A DNA stretch of 64,000 bases from an uncultured Collinsella sp. (GCA_902493375.1 CABUPH010000003.1:119981-183980); one strand, 5' to 3'. Shown: positions 6,821-15,975, counted from the first letter of the stretch. Notes: generated by a model not told the origin, from the letters alone. A program made the numbers and translations.

Positions 6821-8851
6821 ATGACCACACCTGCATCCAAGCTGCTCCAGCCCATTACGGTTGGCCCCCTTGAGCTCAAGAACCGCATTATGTTCCCGCC
6901 GCTGACCACCGGCTACGAGGAGCGCGACGGTTCCATTGGCGAGCGCAGCCTGGCTTTTTACGAGCGCCTGGCTCGTGGCGGCGTGAGCTACATCGTCATC
7001 GGCGACGTCGCTCCCGTCATGACCGCAAGCCCCACGCCCAAGCTGGCGACCGACGCTCAGATCCCCACATTTAAGGCCCTGGCCGACGCCGTCCACAAAC
7101 ACGGCGCCAAGGTCGCGCTGCAGCTGTTTCACCCCGAGTACGACGTGCCCGGTGTCGGCCGCATGGTCATGGGATCCATGGCCGCCGCCAAGGCCGCGCA
7201 GGAGGCCAAGGCCGCCGGCGACGAGGAGACCTTTGCCGCCAAGATGGCCGAGTCCAACGAGATCCGCAACCAGGCCTACGCCAAGCTGCACCACGACATG
7301 CAGCACTTTGTGAACGAGGCGAGCGTAGAGCAGCTCACCCAGATTAAGGAGGCCATCGCTGCCTCGGCCGCTCGCGCGCAGCAGGCCGGCATCGACGCCA
7401 TCGAGGTCCACGGCGACCGCTTGGTGGGTTCGCTGTGCTCGGCCATCCTCAACCAGCGCACCGACGAGTACGGTGGTTCGTTCGAGAACCGCGTTCGCTA
7501 CGCGCTGGAGGTCGTCGCTGCCATTAAGGAAGCCGCGCCGCAGCTGATGGTGGAGTACAAACTCCCCGTGATTATGGAGAACCCCGACGGCACGCCGCGC
7601 GGCAAGGGCGGCCTGCAGCCCGACGAGGCCTGCGAGTTTGCCAAGCTGCTTGAGGGCGCGGGCATCGACATGATCCAGGTCGCACAGGCCAATCACACCG
7701 GCAACATGGGCGACACCATTCCGCCCATGGGTGCCATGCCCTACAACTGGACGCTGCCCGTGGCCGAGCGCGTCAAGGCCCTGGTCTCCGTGCCGGTGGC
7801 AACCGTGGGCCGTGTTGTCTCGGTCGAGGCCGGCGAGAAGATTCTGGAAGACGGCGCGGCCGACATCATCGCCTACGGCCGCTCGCTCATGTGCGACCCC
7901 GACATTGCGCTGAAGGCCGCCACGGGTGAGCCCATCCGCGAGTGCCTCAACTGCAACAAGGGTTGCGTCGACGCGATTCAAAACCGCAAGTACATTTCGT
8001 GCGTGCTCAACGCCGAGAACGGCGACGAGGCGACCATCGCCATTAAGCCGGGCGAGGGCGACAAGAAGATTGCCGTGGTGGGCGGCGGCATCGCCGGCCT
8101 GGAGGCCGCGCGCGTGGCGGCCAAGCGCGGCTACGACGTGACCGTTTACGAGGCGAGCGACCATCTGGGCGGCCAGATTGTGCTGGCGGCCGCGCCCCCG
8201 CGCAAGGACGAGATCATGCGCTCGGTCGAGTATTACGAGAAGATTCTGCCCGGTCTGGGTGTGAAGGTTGAGCTCAACCATGCCGCTACCGCTGAGGACC
8301 TCAACGCCGCCGACGCCGCGATTGTGGCTGTGGGCGCACACGACGTGGTCATTCCCGTTCCGGGCGCCGATTCGGACAAGGTCGTCTCGAGCTGGGACGT
8401 GCTGGCCGGCAAGGTGGAGCTTACGGGCCGCGTCGCCGTCATTGGCGGTGGCCTGGTGGGCACCGAGACTGCCGAGTACTTGCTGCAGCACGGCTGCGAG
8501 GTGGCGATCGTGGAGATGCTCGACAAGATTGCCGCGGGCGAGTCCGAGACCATTCTGCCGCTGATTATGAGCGACTTTGCCGAGCACAACGTGGAACAGC
8601 ACGTGAAGACCCGCCTGACCGCCATTACCGACGAGGGCGTGGAGGCTGTTCGCACCACCGAGGACGGCGCCGAGGAGCCGGTGAAGATCGCCTGCGATTA
8701 CGTGGTGATGGCCGTGGGCTCCAAGGCCAACGCGTTTGACCTGGATGGCGTGACGGTGCCCGTGACCTGCGTGGGCGACTGCTCGGGTGAGCGCACCGCC
8801 GACATTGCGAGCGCCATTCGCACGGCGTATCACGCGGCCAACGAGCTGTAG
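6821..8851 (+). CDS. NAD(P)H:flavin oxidoreductase of the 2-enoate reductase family
   Basis: 676 aa two-part flavoprotein. Residues ~5-350 form an Old-Yellow-Enzyme FMN barrel (LELKNRIMFPPLTTG, NQRTDEYGGSFENR, VGRVVS). A [4Fe-4S] cluster motif follows (CLNCNKGC and a later Cys near ISCVLN). The C-terminal part has two dinucleotide folds (IAVVGGGIAGLEAA for FAD, VAVIGGGLVGTETA for NAD). This layout is that of 2,4-dienoyl-CoA reductase, enoate reductase and BaiCD/BaiH bile-acid reductases. The usual HGAHGYL active-site stretch is HGDRLVGSL here, so the substrate may differ. Start ATG 6821 sits behind AGAGAGGA; an ATG at 6815 is too close to it. Single gene, substrate unknown. Confidence 0.88.
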   Translation: MTTPASKLLQPITVGPLELKNRIMFPPLTTGYEERDGSIGERSLAFYERLARGGVSYIVIGDVAPVMTASPTPKLATDAQIPTFKALADAVHKHGAKVALQLFHPEYDVPGVGRMVMGSMAAAKAAQEAKAAGDEETFAAKMAESNEIRNQAYAKLHHDMQHFVNEASVEQLTQIKEAIAASAARAQQAGIDAIEVHGDRLVGSLCSAILNQRTDEYGGSFENRVRYALEVVAAIKEAAPQLMVEYKLPVIMENPDGTPRGKGGLQPDEACEFAKLLEGAGIDMIQVAQANHTGNMGDTIPPMGAMPYNWTLPVAERVKALVSVPVATVGRVVSVEAGEKILEDGAADIIAYGRSLMCDPDIALKAATGEPIRECLNCNKGCVDAIQNRKYISCVLNAENGDEATIAIKPGEGDKKIAVVGGGIAGLEAARVAAKRGYDVTVYEASDHLGGQIVLAAAPPRKDEIMRSVEYYEKILPGLGVKVELNHAATAEDLNAADAAIVAVGAHDVVIPVPGADSDKVVSSWDVLAGKVELTGRVAVIGGGLVGTETAEYLLQHGCEVAIVEMLDKIAAGESETILPLIMSDFAEHNVEQHVKTRLTAITDEGVEAVRTTEDGAEEPVKIACDYVVMAVGSKANAFDLDGVTVPVTCVGDCSGERTADIASAIRTAYHAANEL

Positions 8852-8925
8852 TTGAACATCGCGGCCAGGCGGGACGGTGGCACGGATCCGTCTCGCCCGG
8901 CTGTGTCCCGTCGGGTGTCAATCGG

Positions 8926-8964
8926 TGCGGGGCCTGCGAGCGCAGCAGGTCCCGCCCTTTTTGT
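8926..8964 (+). terminator. Terminator after the flavoprotein gene
   Basis: Stem GCGGGGCCTGC / GCAGCAGGTCCCGC (imperfect) around a short loop, followed by TTTTTGTTTT. Confidence 0.7.
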
Positions 8965-9291
8965 TTTGCTCCGGTGGATGGCAATGCGCGGTAATCATGA
9001 GGAGTGAGGACGTCTACTGTCTCGCAGATCACTCAAAATTATTGGGGGAGGGGTTAATAACTATATCCTCTATACCAAAGGACATAAAGAGATGCCAATT
9101 TTGTTGACAAGCGAATGACGATTAGCTGCGAGTTAGCTACCAGCGTAAATAATCGATAAAGAAATGTCGTAATTTGGTGCCAAATGCCCAGATAACGCCG
9201 CGTCTATTTTAATTAACTGCTTTGAGCAAACAGTAAAATGCTACTATCTAACTTGCACGTAAGAAAGCAGATTAACGGTTAAGGCTAAGAA
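8965..9291. other. AT-rich intergenic stretch
   Basis: Roughly 300 bp clearly richer in A and T than the rest of the window, with no convincing coding frame. It precedes the lone HTH gene, and the drop in GC suggests acquired or decayed DNA. TTGAGC (9222-9227) and TATCTA (9245-9250), 17 bp apart, are a possible promoter for that gene. Confidence 0.45.
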
Positions 9292-9696
9292 GTGGCAGGT
9301 ATGTCGGAAGCAACTAGGACTCGCACGCATGCGCCTGAGGTTAGGCAGCGCGCCGTCGAGATCCTCCAAGAGGGGGTCGGTCATCGCGCCCTCGCTGCGG
9401 AGCTTGGCATTCCCCAGGCCACGGCTCGTCAGTGGGCCCGCGCGTATGCCGTGGGCGGTGCCGACGCCGTTCTCAACGCCGGTTCGCATCATCACACCTA
9501 TTCGTACGACGTAAAGCTCGCTGTGGTTAAGGACCGTCTGGAAAACGGCTTGACGGTTCGCGAGGCCATGATCAAGCACAAGATTCCCAGCGAGTCTTCG
9601 GTCAAGGCTTGGTGCCGTCAGTACCGCGAGAGCGGTGAGTCCGCACTGGTCGATAAGCCGCGCGGTCGCAAGCCGCGCGTTAAAAAGGCGGAATAG
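9292..9696 (+). CDS. HTH protein resembling IS3-type OrfA, stand-alone
   Basis: 134 aa. Two successive helix-turn-helix units: ~15-50 (VEILQEGVGHRALAAELGIP, then QATARQWARAY) and ~70-115 (AVVKDRLENGLTVREAM, ending SVKAWCRQYR). It has a basic C-terminal tail (KPRGRKPRVKKAE). The pattern matches the DNA-binding OrfA of IS3-family elements, but no OrfB/DDE transposase follows and no terminal repeats are seen. It is either an orphan relic or a domesticated DNA-binding protein. Start GTG 9292; ATG 9301 is the alternative. The coding region is GC-rich while its upstream region is AT-rich. Confidence 0.7.
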   Translation: MAGMSEATRTRTHAPEVRQRAVEILQEGVGHRALAAELGIPQATARQWARAYAVGGADAVLNAGSHHHTYSYDVKLAVVKDRLENGLTVREAMIKHKIPSESSVKAWCRQYRESGESALVDKPRGRKPRVKKAE

Positions 9697-9982
9697 CAAA
9701 CGGGATGGTGCGTCCACAGGGGCGCATTTTTCTTGCCGCGCCAACTTTTTGGACCGGCGCGAGCCTGTCGGGACATCCTCCAAAGTGGTCAATAAACTGC
9801 GCGCAGTGGCCCGCGCGCCTGTCGCTGCGATAGGGGGAGCGTCGCCTCTCTGCTCCAAAGCGGACGTGCCCTTGCCCCGTACGCCTAAAACTCCCCAGTT
9901 GACCGAAAACCCGACGCCGCTACTCCTCAATTGAGCTATAACGTTAAACAATTGCAGCGTTTTTGCATGGGGGAGTGATGGT
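9697..9982. other. Leader region of the hydrogenase operon
   Basis: A weak hairpin (TGCGTCC / GGGGCGCA, then TTTTT, near 9709-9731) may end the HTH gene. The rest carries no gene. TATAAC near 9936 is a possible -10 box, but no clear -35 matches it. The GGGGGAG ribosome site at ~9969 precedes the operon. Confidence 0.35.
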
Positions 9983-12865
9983 ATGACGCTACTGTATTTC
10001 CTTACCCTGTTTCCGCTGGTACCGGCGCTGGGCATGCTGCTCGCGCGCGGTGACCGCGCCCGCGATGCGGTGGGGCTTGTAGGCTCCGGCATTATTATGG
10101 CGGTGACAGTTGTAGTCGCCGTCTTGTTTTTTGGCACGGGTCCGCAGAGCTTTGAGGTTGCCCCCGGCACCTCGCATGTGCTCTCGATCATCAGCTCCGC
10201 CATCGATGTCATCCTGTGCGCCGTCATCCTGTACAACGCGTATAAATATAGGAACGCGCTCACCACGGTGCTCGGCATAGTCCAGCTGGTGGGCTCGCTC
10301 GCCTTTGCAGCCATGACGCTGACCGCGGCCGAAGCCGTCACGGCGACGCCGCTCTACCTGGACTACATGAGCGTGATCATGGTCCTCGCCGTTGGCATTG
10401 TCGGCAGCCTAATCTGCGTGTATGCCCTGGGCTACATGAAGGACTTCCAGGCTCATGACGAGCACGAGGCCGCGCTGCGCGGGCAGACCGCGCCCGACCG
10501 TCGCCCGCAGTTCCTGGCGCTTATGTTCCTGTTCCTCTCGGCCATGTTCGTCATCGTGACGAGCGATAACCTTGAGTGGCTGTTCTGTGGCTGGGAAATC
10601 ACCACCGTGTGCTCGTTCCTCATGATTAGCTACACGCGCACGCCCGAGGCCATCAAGAATGCCTTCACCCAGATCATCCTTAACATGCTGGGCGGCATCG
10701 CGTTTTTGGCCGGACTCATGTTCCTGCACGTTAACGGTATGCCGTTGACCATCTCAGGCATGATCGAGCTTTCCGGCGCCGGAACCGTGCAATCCGCGCT
10801 ACTGGTGATGCCGGTCATCCTGCTGTCGCTCGCCGCACTCACCAAGGCCGCACAGATGCCGTTCCACACTTGGCTGTTGGGCGCCATGGTTGCCCCCACG
10901 CCCACGAGCGCCCTGCTGCACTCGTCAACCATGGTCAAAGCTGGCGTGTTCTTAATGGTCAAGCTGAGCCCGCTCTATGCCATCTATCCCGTGACCGGCT
11001 TTATGGTTACGAGTGTGGGTGCCATCACGTTTTTGCTCGCTGCCCTCATGGCCATCTCGCAGAGCAATGCCAAGCGCGTGCTCGCGTTCTCCACCATTTC
11101 CAACCTGGGCCTCATCAGTGCCTGCTTGGGTGTCGGCGCGCCCGAGGCCGTCTGGGCGGCCATCTTCCTGATCCTGTTCCACACGGTGGCAAAGTCGTTG
11201 CTGTTCCTGTGCGTGGGCACGGCCGAGCATCATATCGGCAGCCGCAATATCGAGGACATGGACGGTATGTTCAGCCGCATGCCGCACCTGACGCGCCTGA
11301 TGATGCTGGGCATCATGGGCATGTTCGTGGCGCCGTTTGGCATGCTCGTGTCCAAGTGGGGCGCCCTGGTGGCGTTTGCGCAGACCGGCAACGTGCTCAT
11401 GATCATGGTGCTTGCCTTTGGCTCTGCCGCGACGTTCTTCTTCTGGGGCAAGTGGCTTGCCAAGCTTTCGGGCGTCGACCCCACGGCTCAAAACGTTGAG
11501 GTCAATGTCCATAAGACCGAATGGATGGCGCTCAACACCATCGCCGCGCTGCTGATTCTGTGCTGCGTGGCGTTCCCGCTCATCTCGAGCGGTTTGGTGT
11601 CGCCTTACTTGGCCATGGTGTTTGGCCGCGTGCCATACGTTATTGGCAAAGACGCCATGTATCTGATGGTGGTTATCGTGGCGTTTATCGCCGTGGTGCT
11701 GCTGACTTCATTCCGCGTGAGCAACAAGCCGCACGCCAACGTGTACCTTTCGGGTGTGGGAACCGACAAATATCGCCATTTCCGCGGCTCGATGGGGCAC
11801 GAGGTGAAGGCCGAAAAGCGCAATTGGTACTCGGAGGACGCCCTTGGCGAGAAGCGTATTGGCCCCGCGGGCAGCGTCGTGTGCTGCAGCATTATCTTGT
11901 TTGCGCTGCTGTGCTGCGCATGGATTGGGCCCGAGAGGCTTGCCATGAGCGCGCCCTCGGTGTTGCGCGGCAAGTATTTTGAAGGTTCGGGCGTCGTGGG
12001 CATCTTTATAGGCACCGTGGCGTTTGCCTTGATTGCGCCGCTTGTGGGCGGTTTGATCGACGGCGTTGACCGCAAACTTTCGGCCCGTATGCAGGGCCGC
12101 GTGGGCCCGCGCCTGCTCCAGCCTTTCTACGACGTTGCCAAGCTGCTGCGCAAAGCCCCTGCCAGCGTAAACACCATGGACGATACCTATATGGCGTGCG
12201 CGCTCATCTTTACCGTCGTGGGCGGCGGCATCTTTGTGTCGGGCTCTAACACGCTACTGTGCGCTTTTATGGTGACGCTCGCCGCGATCTTTGTGGTGTT
12301 GGCGTCCGCCTCGACGCAAAGCCCGTTTGCCCAGGTTGGCGCCGACCGCGAGCTGCTGCAGGTCATGAGTTACGAGCCCGCCGTTCTGCTGATGAGCGTG
12401 GGCCTGTACCTTGCCACCGACAGCTTCGATTCCATCGCCGTGACGGGGCAGTCGGCCCCCATCATCGTGTACAGCGCGCCCATTTTCCTGGCGCTGCTCG
12501 CGGTGCTTACCATCAAGCTGCGCAAGTCGCCGTTTGACCTTTCGTACTCGCATCACGCGCATCAGGAGATCGTCCAGGGCGTCGCCACCGAGATGAGCGG
12601 CGGCACGCTGGCCAAGATGACCCTTATGCACTGGTGCGAGACCGTGCTGTTTTTGATGTGGGTGGGCATGTTCTTTGTTTGGGACAACCCCGTGAGCTGG
12701 GTTGTAGCCCTGGTCGTGATGGCCGCGACGTATTTTGTCGAGGTCCTGATCGACAACACCTTTGCACGCAGCACTTGGCGCAGCTGCTTTAGGCTCGGAT
12801 GGGGCGTGGCGCTGGTGTTTGGCCTGCTCAACCTTATGCCCATCCTCGTCGACGTGTTTATTTAG
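9983..12865 (+). CDS. echAB: Ech hydrogenase membrane subunit: EchA-EchB fusion
   Basis: 960 aa. Residues 1-~590 are a NuoL/MrpA-type antiporter-like subunit (FCGWEITTVCSFLMISYTR, KAAQMPFHTWLLGAMVAPTP, LLHSSTMVKAGVFL). After a hydrophilic linker (~590-650), residues ~666-960 are a NuoH-type subunit (ARMQGRVGPRLLQPFYD, LRKSPFDLSYSHHAHQE). In other Ech complexes these are two proteins. It forms the membrane arm that couples ferredoxin-driven proton reduction to ion export. There are about 22 predicted TM helices. Start ATG 9983 after GGGGGAG. First gene of a tightly spaced operon. No stop or frameshift is visible at the junction. Confidence 0.9.
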   Translation: MTLLYFLTLFPLVPALGMLLARGDRARDAVGLVGSGIIMAVTVVVAVLFFGTGPQSFEVAPGTSHVLSIISSAIDVILCAVILYNAYKYRNALTTVLGIVQLVGSLAFAAMTLTAAEAVTATPLYLDYMSVIMVLAVGIVGSLICVYALGYMKDFQAHDEHEAALRGQTAPDRRPQFLALMFLFLSAMFVIVTSDNLEWLFCGWEITTVCSFLMISYTRTPEAIKNAFTQIILNMLGGIAFLAGLMFLHVNGMPLTISGMIELSGAGTVQSALLVMPVILLSLAALTKAAQMPFHTWLLGAMVAPTPTSALLHSSTMVKAGVFLMVKLSPLYAIYPVTGFMVTSVGAITFLLAALMAISQSNAKRVLAFSTISNLGLISACLGVGAPEAVWAAIFLILFHTVAKSLLFLCVGTAEHHIGSRNIEDMDGMFSRMPHLTRLMMLGIMGMFVAPFGMLVSKWGALVAFAQTGNVLMIMVLAFGSAATFFFWGKWLAKLSGVDPTAQNVEVNVHKTEWMALNTIAALLILCCVAFPLISSGLVSPYLAMVFGRVPYVIGKDAMYLMVVIVAFIAVVLLTSFRVSNKPHANVYLSGVGTDKYRHFRGSMGHEVKAEKRNWYSEDALGEKRIGPAGSVVCCSIILFALLCCAWIGPERLAMSAPSVLRGKYFEGSGVVGIFIGTVAFALIAPLVGGLIDGVDRKLSARMQGRVGPRLLQPFYDVAKLLRKAPASVNTMDDTYMACALIFTVVGGGIFVSGSNTLLCAFMVTLAAIFVVLASASTQSPFAQVGADRELLQVMSYEPAVLLMSVGLYLATDSFDSIAVTGQSAPIIVYSAPIFLALLAVLTIKLRKSPFDLSYSHHAHQEIVQGVATEMSGGTLAKMTLMHWCETVLFLMWVGMFFVWDNPVSWVVALVVMAATYFVEVLIDNTFARSTWRSCFRLGWGVALVFGLLNLMPILVDVFI

Positions 12866-12877
12866 GAGGCGGCATCC

Positions 12878-13477
12878 ATGGATCATAAAATGTCGCGCTC
12901 GCCGTGGGTTATTCATTACGACGGTTCGAGCTGCAACGGATGCGATATCGAGGTGCTGGCCTCGCTCACGCCGCTGTTCGATGCGGAGCGCTTTGGCGTG
13001 GTCAACACTGGCAACCCCAAGCATGCGGATATCTTTTTGGTGACGGGGTCGGTCAATGCCCAGAACCTGCCCGTCGTGCGCCAGATCTACAACCAGATGC
13101 TCGAGCCCAAGTGCGTGGTGGCTTGCGGTATCTGCGCGTGTTCGGGCGGCGTGTTCCGCGATGCCTATAACGTGATCGGCGGCGTGGACCGCGCGATTCC
13201 CGTGGATGTGTACGCGCCCGGGTGCGCCATTCGTCCCGAGACCGTGATCGATGCCATCGTGGAGGCGTGCGGCATCCTGGACCAGAAGGAGGCCGTGATG
13301 CGCGCCGGCGGCGACCCGCTCACCGTGGGCGGTGCCGCTACCTGGGACGGTGGCGTTGAGCTGGGCGAGGACGGGTTTGTGGCTGCGGGGGCCGGGACTG
13401 ACGCTGCCGGTGACGCGCCTGCCGAGAAGCCCGCCGGGAAGTCCGCCGCACCCGCCGCTGCAAAGGAGGCCGAGTAA
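12878..13477 (+). CDS. echC: Ech hydrogenase small subunit (NuoB-like)
   Basis: 199 aa small subunit carrying the proximal [4Fe-4S] cluster. The N-terminal ~150 residues match NuoB/EchC, with cluster ligands in SSCNGCDIE, CGICACSGG and YAPGCAIRPE. It binds the large subunit and passes electrons from the ferredoxin subunit to the NiFe site. The last ~45 residues are an Ala/Gly/Pro/Lys-rich low-complexity tail not typical of the family. Start ATG 12878 with GGAGG upstream; its stop overlaps the next start (TAATG). Confidence 0.92.
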   Translation: MDHKMSRSPWVIHYDGSSCNGCDIEVLASLTPLFDAERFGVVNTGNPKHADIFLVTGSVNAQNLPVVRQIYNQMLEPKCVVACGICACSGGVFRDAYNVIGGVDRAIPVDVYAPGCAIRPETVIDAIVEACGILDQKEAVMRAGGDPLTVGGAATWDGGVELGEDGFVAAGAGTDAAGDAPAEKPAGKSAAPAAAKEAE

Positions 13478-14196
13478 TGCAAAAGGCTATCTATACCACC
13501 GTCGGGATTGACGAGCTCCTGTCGCATGTCCAGGTGTTCAAGGGCGTCGGCGCGCGCTTTGTGCAGATGCACGCCGAGCGCAACGTCGACGATGGCTCGT
13601 ATCGCCTGGTCTATACGTTTATCAACGTTCGTGCTGCCCAGGAGCATATTGCGCAGGACGGCAGCTATGCGATCGAGAACCTGGTGGTTGAGGGAATTGA
13701 TCAGTACCAGGAGATTCCGTCCATCAGCTCGTATTACCCGGCGGTGTTCCCGTTTGAGAACGAAGCGCACGACCTGTTTGGCCTTGCCATCACCGACATG
13801 CAGGTCGACTTTAACGGCTTTTTCTACCAGGTCTCGACTGCAGAACCCATGAGCGTTATCACGCCCGAGGTGAAGGCCGCGCGCGAGAAAGCCATGAAGG
13901 TCCGTGCCGCCGCCGAGGCCAAGGCGCGCAAGGCCGCGGCTGAGAGGGCTGCTGCTGCCACGGCCGCTGCGGGGGAGGGCGCTGCTGCCGCTGGCGATGC
14001 TGCGGGCACTGCCGTCGCTCAGCCCGCTGTGGCTGCCGGCTCCGATGCTCAGCACGATGAAACTGCTGCGAAGGCCGCGCTCAAGGCTGCTGAGATGGAG
14101 GCAAAGCTCGCCGCCATGGATCCCGAGAAAGCGGCCAAGGTCCGCGCGGCGCTTGCCGCCAAGGCCGCCCGCGACAAGCAGAAAAAGGAGGCGTAA
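13477..14196 (+). CDS. echD: Ech hydrogenase subunit D (NuoC-like) with Ala-rich tail
   Basis: 239 aa. Residues ~1-130 resemble the 30 kDa complex I subunit (NuoC/EchD), with the typical ending PFENEAHDLFGLAITDM. The final ~95 residues are almost entirely Ala, Lys, Glu and Gln and are predicted to form a charged helix. No cofactor motifs are expected in this subunit. The start overlaps the echC stop by 1 nt, indicating translational coupling. Confidence 0.88.
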   Translation: MQKAIYTTVGIDELLSHVQVFKGVGARFVQMHAERNVDDGSYRLVYTFINVRAAQEHIAQDGSYAIENLVVEGIDQYQEIPSISSYYPAVFPFENEAHDLFGLAITDMQVDFNGFFYQVSTAEPMSVITPEVKAAREKAMKVRAAAEAKARKAAAERAAAATAAAGEGAAAAGDAAGTAVAQPAVAAGSDAQHDETAAKAALKAAEMEAKLAAMDPEKAAKVRAALAAKAARDKQKKEA

Positions 14197-14201
14197 GGTC
14201 C

Positions 14202-15290
14202 ATGGCACATCGCTCCGTTATTCCGTTTGGCCCGCAGCACCCGGTACTGCCCGAGCCGCTTCATCTGGACCTGGTGATCGATGACGACCGCGTCATCGAG
14301 GCAATTCCGCAGATCGGCTTTGTGCACCGCGGACTCGAGAAGCTCACCGAAAAGCGCGACATGCACCAGTTTGGCTACATCGCCGAGCGCATCTGCGGCA
14401 TCTGCGCCGTGGGCCACAGCTGCGGCTATGCCAGCGCCTGCGAGCGTATGCTCGACATCGAGGTGCCCGGCCGCGTGCAGTATATCCGCACCATTTTGCA
14501 TGAGCTTTCGCGCATCCACTCGCACCTGCTGTGGCTGGGCCTGCTCGCCGATGCCTTTGGCTTCGAGGCGCTGTTCTATCGTTCATGGACCCTGCGCGAG
14601 CAGATTCTCAAGATCTTTGAGAGCACTTGCGGCGGGCGCGTGATTCTGTCGATTAACGAGATCGGCGGCCTTAAGCACGATATCGAGGACTCCGAGCTGG
14701 CAGGCATTGTCCAGACGCTCGATGCCATGCGTCCTGACTACGAGGCTCTGGTGCATACGTTTTTGGACGACGACAGCTGCGGCGAGCGCCTGCATGGCGT
14801 GGGCGTGATCAGCAAGAAGGACGCGCTGGAGCTTTCGATGGTCGGTCCGTTTGGGCGCGCCTCGGGCGTGGGCTACGACGTGCGCATGTTTGGCGACGGT
14901 GCCTATGCGGATCTGGCTGCATTTGAGCCCATCGTTGCTACCGATGGCGATTGCTATGCCCGCTGCCAGGTGCGTTGTGCCGAGGTCACGCAGGCCATGG
15001 ACATCATCAAGGAGCTTGTCGGCAAGATTCCGCACGACGGGATCGGCGGGCGCACCAAGCTTACGCCGGCCGACGGCGCACGCGGCGAGGTTGTGATTGA
15101 GCAGCCGCGCGGCGAGGCGTATTACTATGTGCGCGGTAACGGCACCAAGAACCTGGATCGTTTTCGCGTGCGCACGCCGACGTCGCAGAACCTGGCGGGT
15201 CTGACACATGCGCTGCAGGGCGTGCTCCTTGCCAACGTGCCCATGATTATCCTGACCATCGACCCCTGCATTAGCTGCACGGAAAGGTAG
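14202..15290 (+). CDS. echE: Ech [NiFe]-hydrogenase large subunit
   Basis: 362 aa catalytic subunit with both NiFe ligand motifs: RICGICAVGH near residue 64 and DPCISCTER at the extreme C-terminus. These four Cys separate a group 4 hydrogenase from a NuoD respiratory subunit. The protein ends exactly at the Arg after the last Cys motif, so it has no C-terminal peptide for a maturation protease to remove. It reduces protons with electrons from ferredoxin. Start ATG 14202 with AAAAGGAGG upstream. Hyp maturation genes are not in the window. Confidence 0.95.
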   Translation: MAHRSVIPFGPQHPVLPEPLHLDLVIDDDRVIEAIPQIGFVHRGLEKLTEKRDMHQFGYIAERICGICAVGHSCGYASACERMLDIEVPGRVQYIRTILHELSRIHSHLLWLGLLADAFGFEALFYRSWTLREQILKIFESTCGGRVILSINEIGGLKHDIEDSELAGIVQTLDAMRPDYEALVHTFLDDDSCGERLHGVGVISKKDALELSMVGPFGRASGVGYDVRMFGDGAYADLAAFEPIVATDGDCYARCQVRCAEVTQAMDIIKELVGKIPHDGIGGRTKLTPADGARGEVVIEQPRGEAYYYVRGNGTKNLDRFRVRTPTSQNLAGLTHALQGVLLANVPMIILTIDPCISCTER

Positions 15291-15297
15291 GCGCGGC

Positions 15298-15639
15298 ATG
15301 AGTTTGCTGACATTTGCCAAGACGGCCTTGGGCTCTATGGTCAAGCAACCGGTCACGGTGTGCTATCCGCAGGAGAAGCTCGCGGCGCCCGAGCGCCTGC
15401 GCGGGCATATCGTCAACGACATGGACGTGTGCATTTGCTGCGGCATGTGCGCGCGTCGCTGCCCGGCGGGCGCGCTCGCGGTCGATCGCAAGGGCGGAAC
15501 GTGGTCGATCGACCCGTATGCTTGTGTGGTGTGCGGCGAGTGCATCGAAAGCTGTCCTAAACACTGTCTGACTATGGACACCGCCCGCACCCCAGTCGCA
15601 GCGGATAAGACTCCCACGGTAGAAACCAAGCCGGAATAG
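15298..15639 (+). CDS. echF: Ech hydrogenase ferredoxin-like subunit
   Basis: 113 aa with two [4Fe-4S] motifs, CICCGMCARRCPAGAL (~42) and CVVCGECIESCPKHCL (~74). It is the electron-entry subunit that links soluble ferredoxin to EchC. Last gene of the operon, 7 bp after echE. Confidence 0.93.
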   Translation: MSLLTFAKTALGSMVKQPVTVCYPQEKLAAPERLRGHIVNDMDVCICCGMCARRCPAGALAVDRKGGTWSIDPYACVVCGECIESCPKHCLTMDTARTPVAADKTPTVETKPE

Positions 15640-15649
15640 CGCTGGAACA

Positions 15650-15683
15650 GGGGCCGGTGGGGCAAAAATGCCCCACCGGCCCC
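15650..15683 (+). terminator. Hairpin after the ech operon
   Basis: Perfect 15 bp stem GGGGCCGGTGGGGCA / TGCCCCACCGGCCCC with a 4-nt A loop, 10 bp after echF. It lacks a T-run but is very stable and is probably the operon terminator. Confidence 0.65.
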
Positions 15684-15715
15684 GCGCTTAAACGCGCGGT
15701 TGTGCCGTCGCGAAC

Positions 15716-15867
15716 AAAACTATGCCGGATTACGGGGCTGGATAGCGAATCTCCGACCATGCATAAAATCGCAAAAACAAAACCGCAGGTAGATAGCCTG
15801 CCGTTTTTCAAAAAATGAGGGCATGGATGAGGGTCCCGGCTTTAGCCCCGTAATCCGGCATAGTTTT
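15716..15867. repeat. Long palindromic element C (class I arms)
   Basis: 24 bp perfect arms (15716-15739 and 15844-15867; core CTATGCCGGATTACGGGGCT). Inner pair CCGACCATGC / GGCATGGATGAGGG. Apical hairpin AAAACCGCAGG / CCTGCCGTTTT near 15779-15806. Compared with element A the arm carries an A for a T, and the opposite arm carries the matching change. Confidence 0.87.
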
Positions 15868-15895
15868 GAAATGGCACCATATCCGTAACAGCTCC

Positions 15896-15926
15896 TGATC
15901 CCCCAAGGACGGAGGAAAGTGGGTCA
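15896..15926. repeat. TGATCC element, copy C
   Basis: 31 bp copy in forward orientation (TGATCCCCCAAGGACGG, then AGGAAAGTGGGTCA), 28 bp right of palindrome C. Confidence 0.6.
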
Positions 15927-15975
15927 TTTTTGCCTGATGGCTCCGAGTCGCACCCGTTTTCCTGCGAAAACGCCG

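Noticed and set aside
6659..8833. 724-codon minus-strand open frame opposite the flavoprotein gene
   Set aside because: A product of high GC third positions in the real gene; the plus strand encodes a complete, motif-rich enzyme.
14202..15290. Complex I (NuoD) rather than hydrogenase
   Set aside because: Both CxxC pairs that bind NiFe are present, and NuoE/F/G-type subunits are absent.
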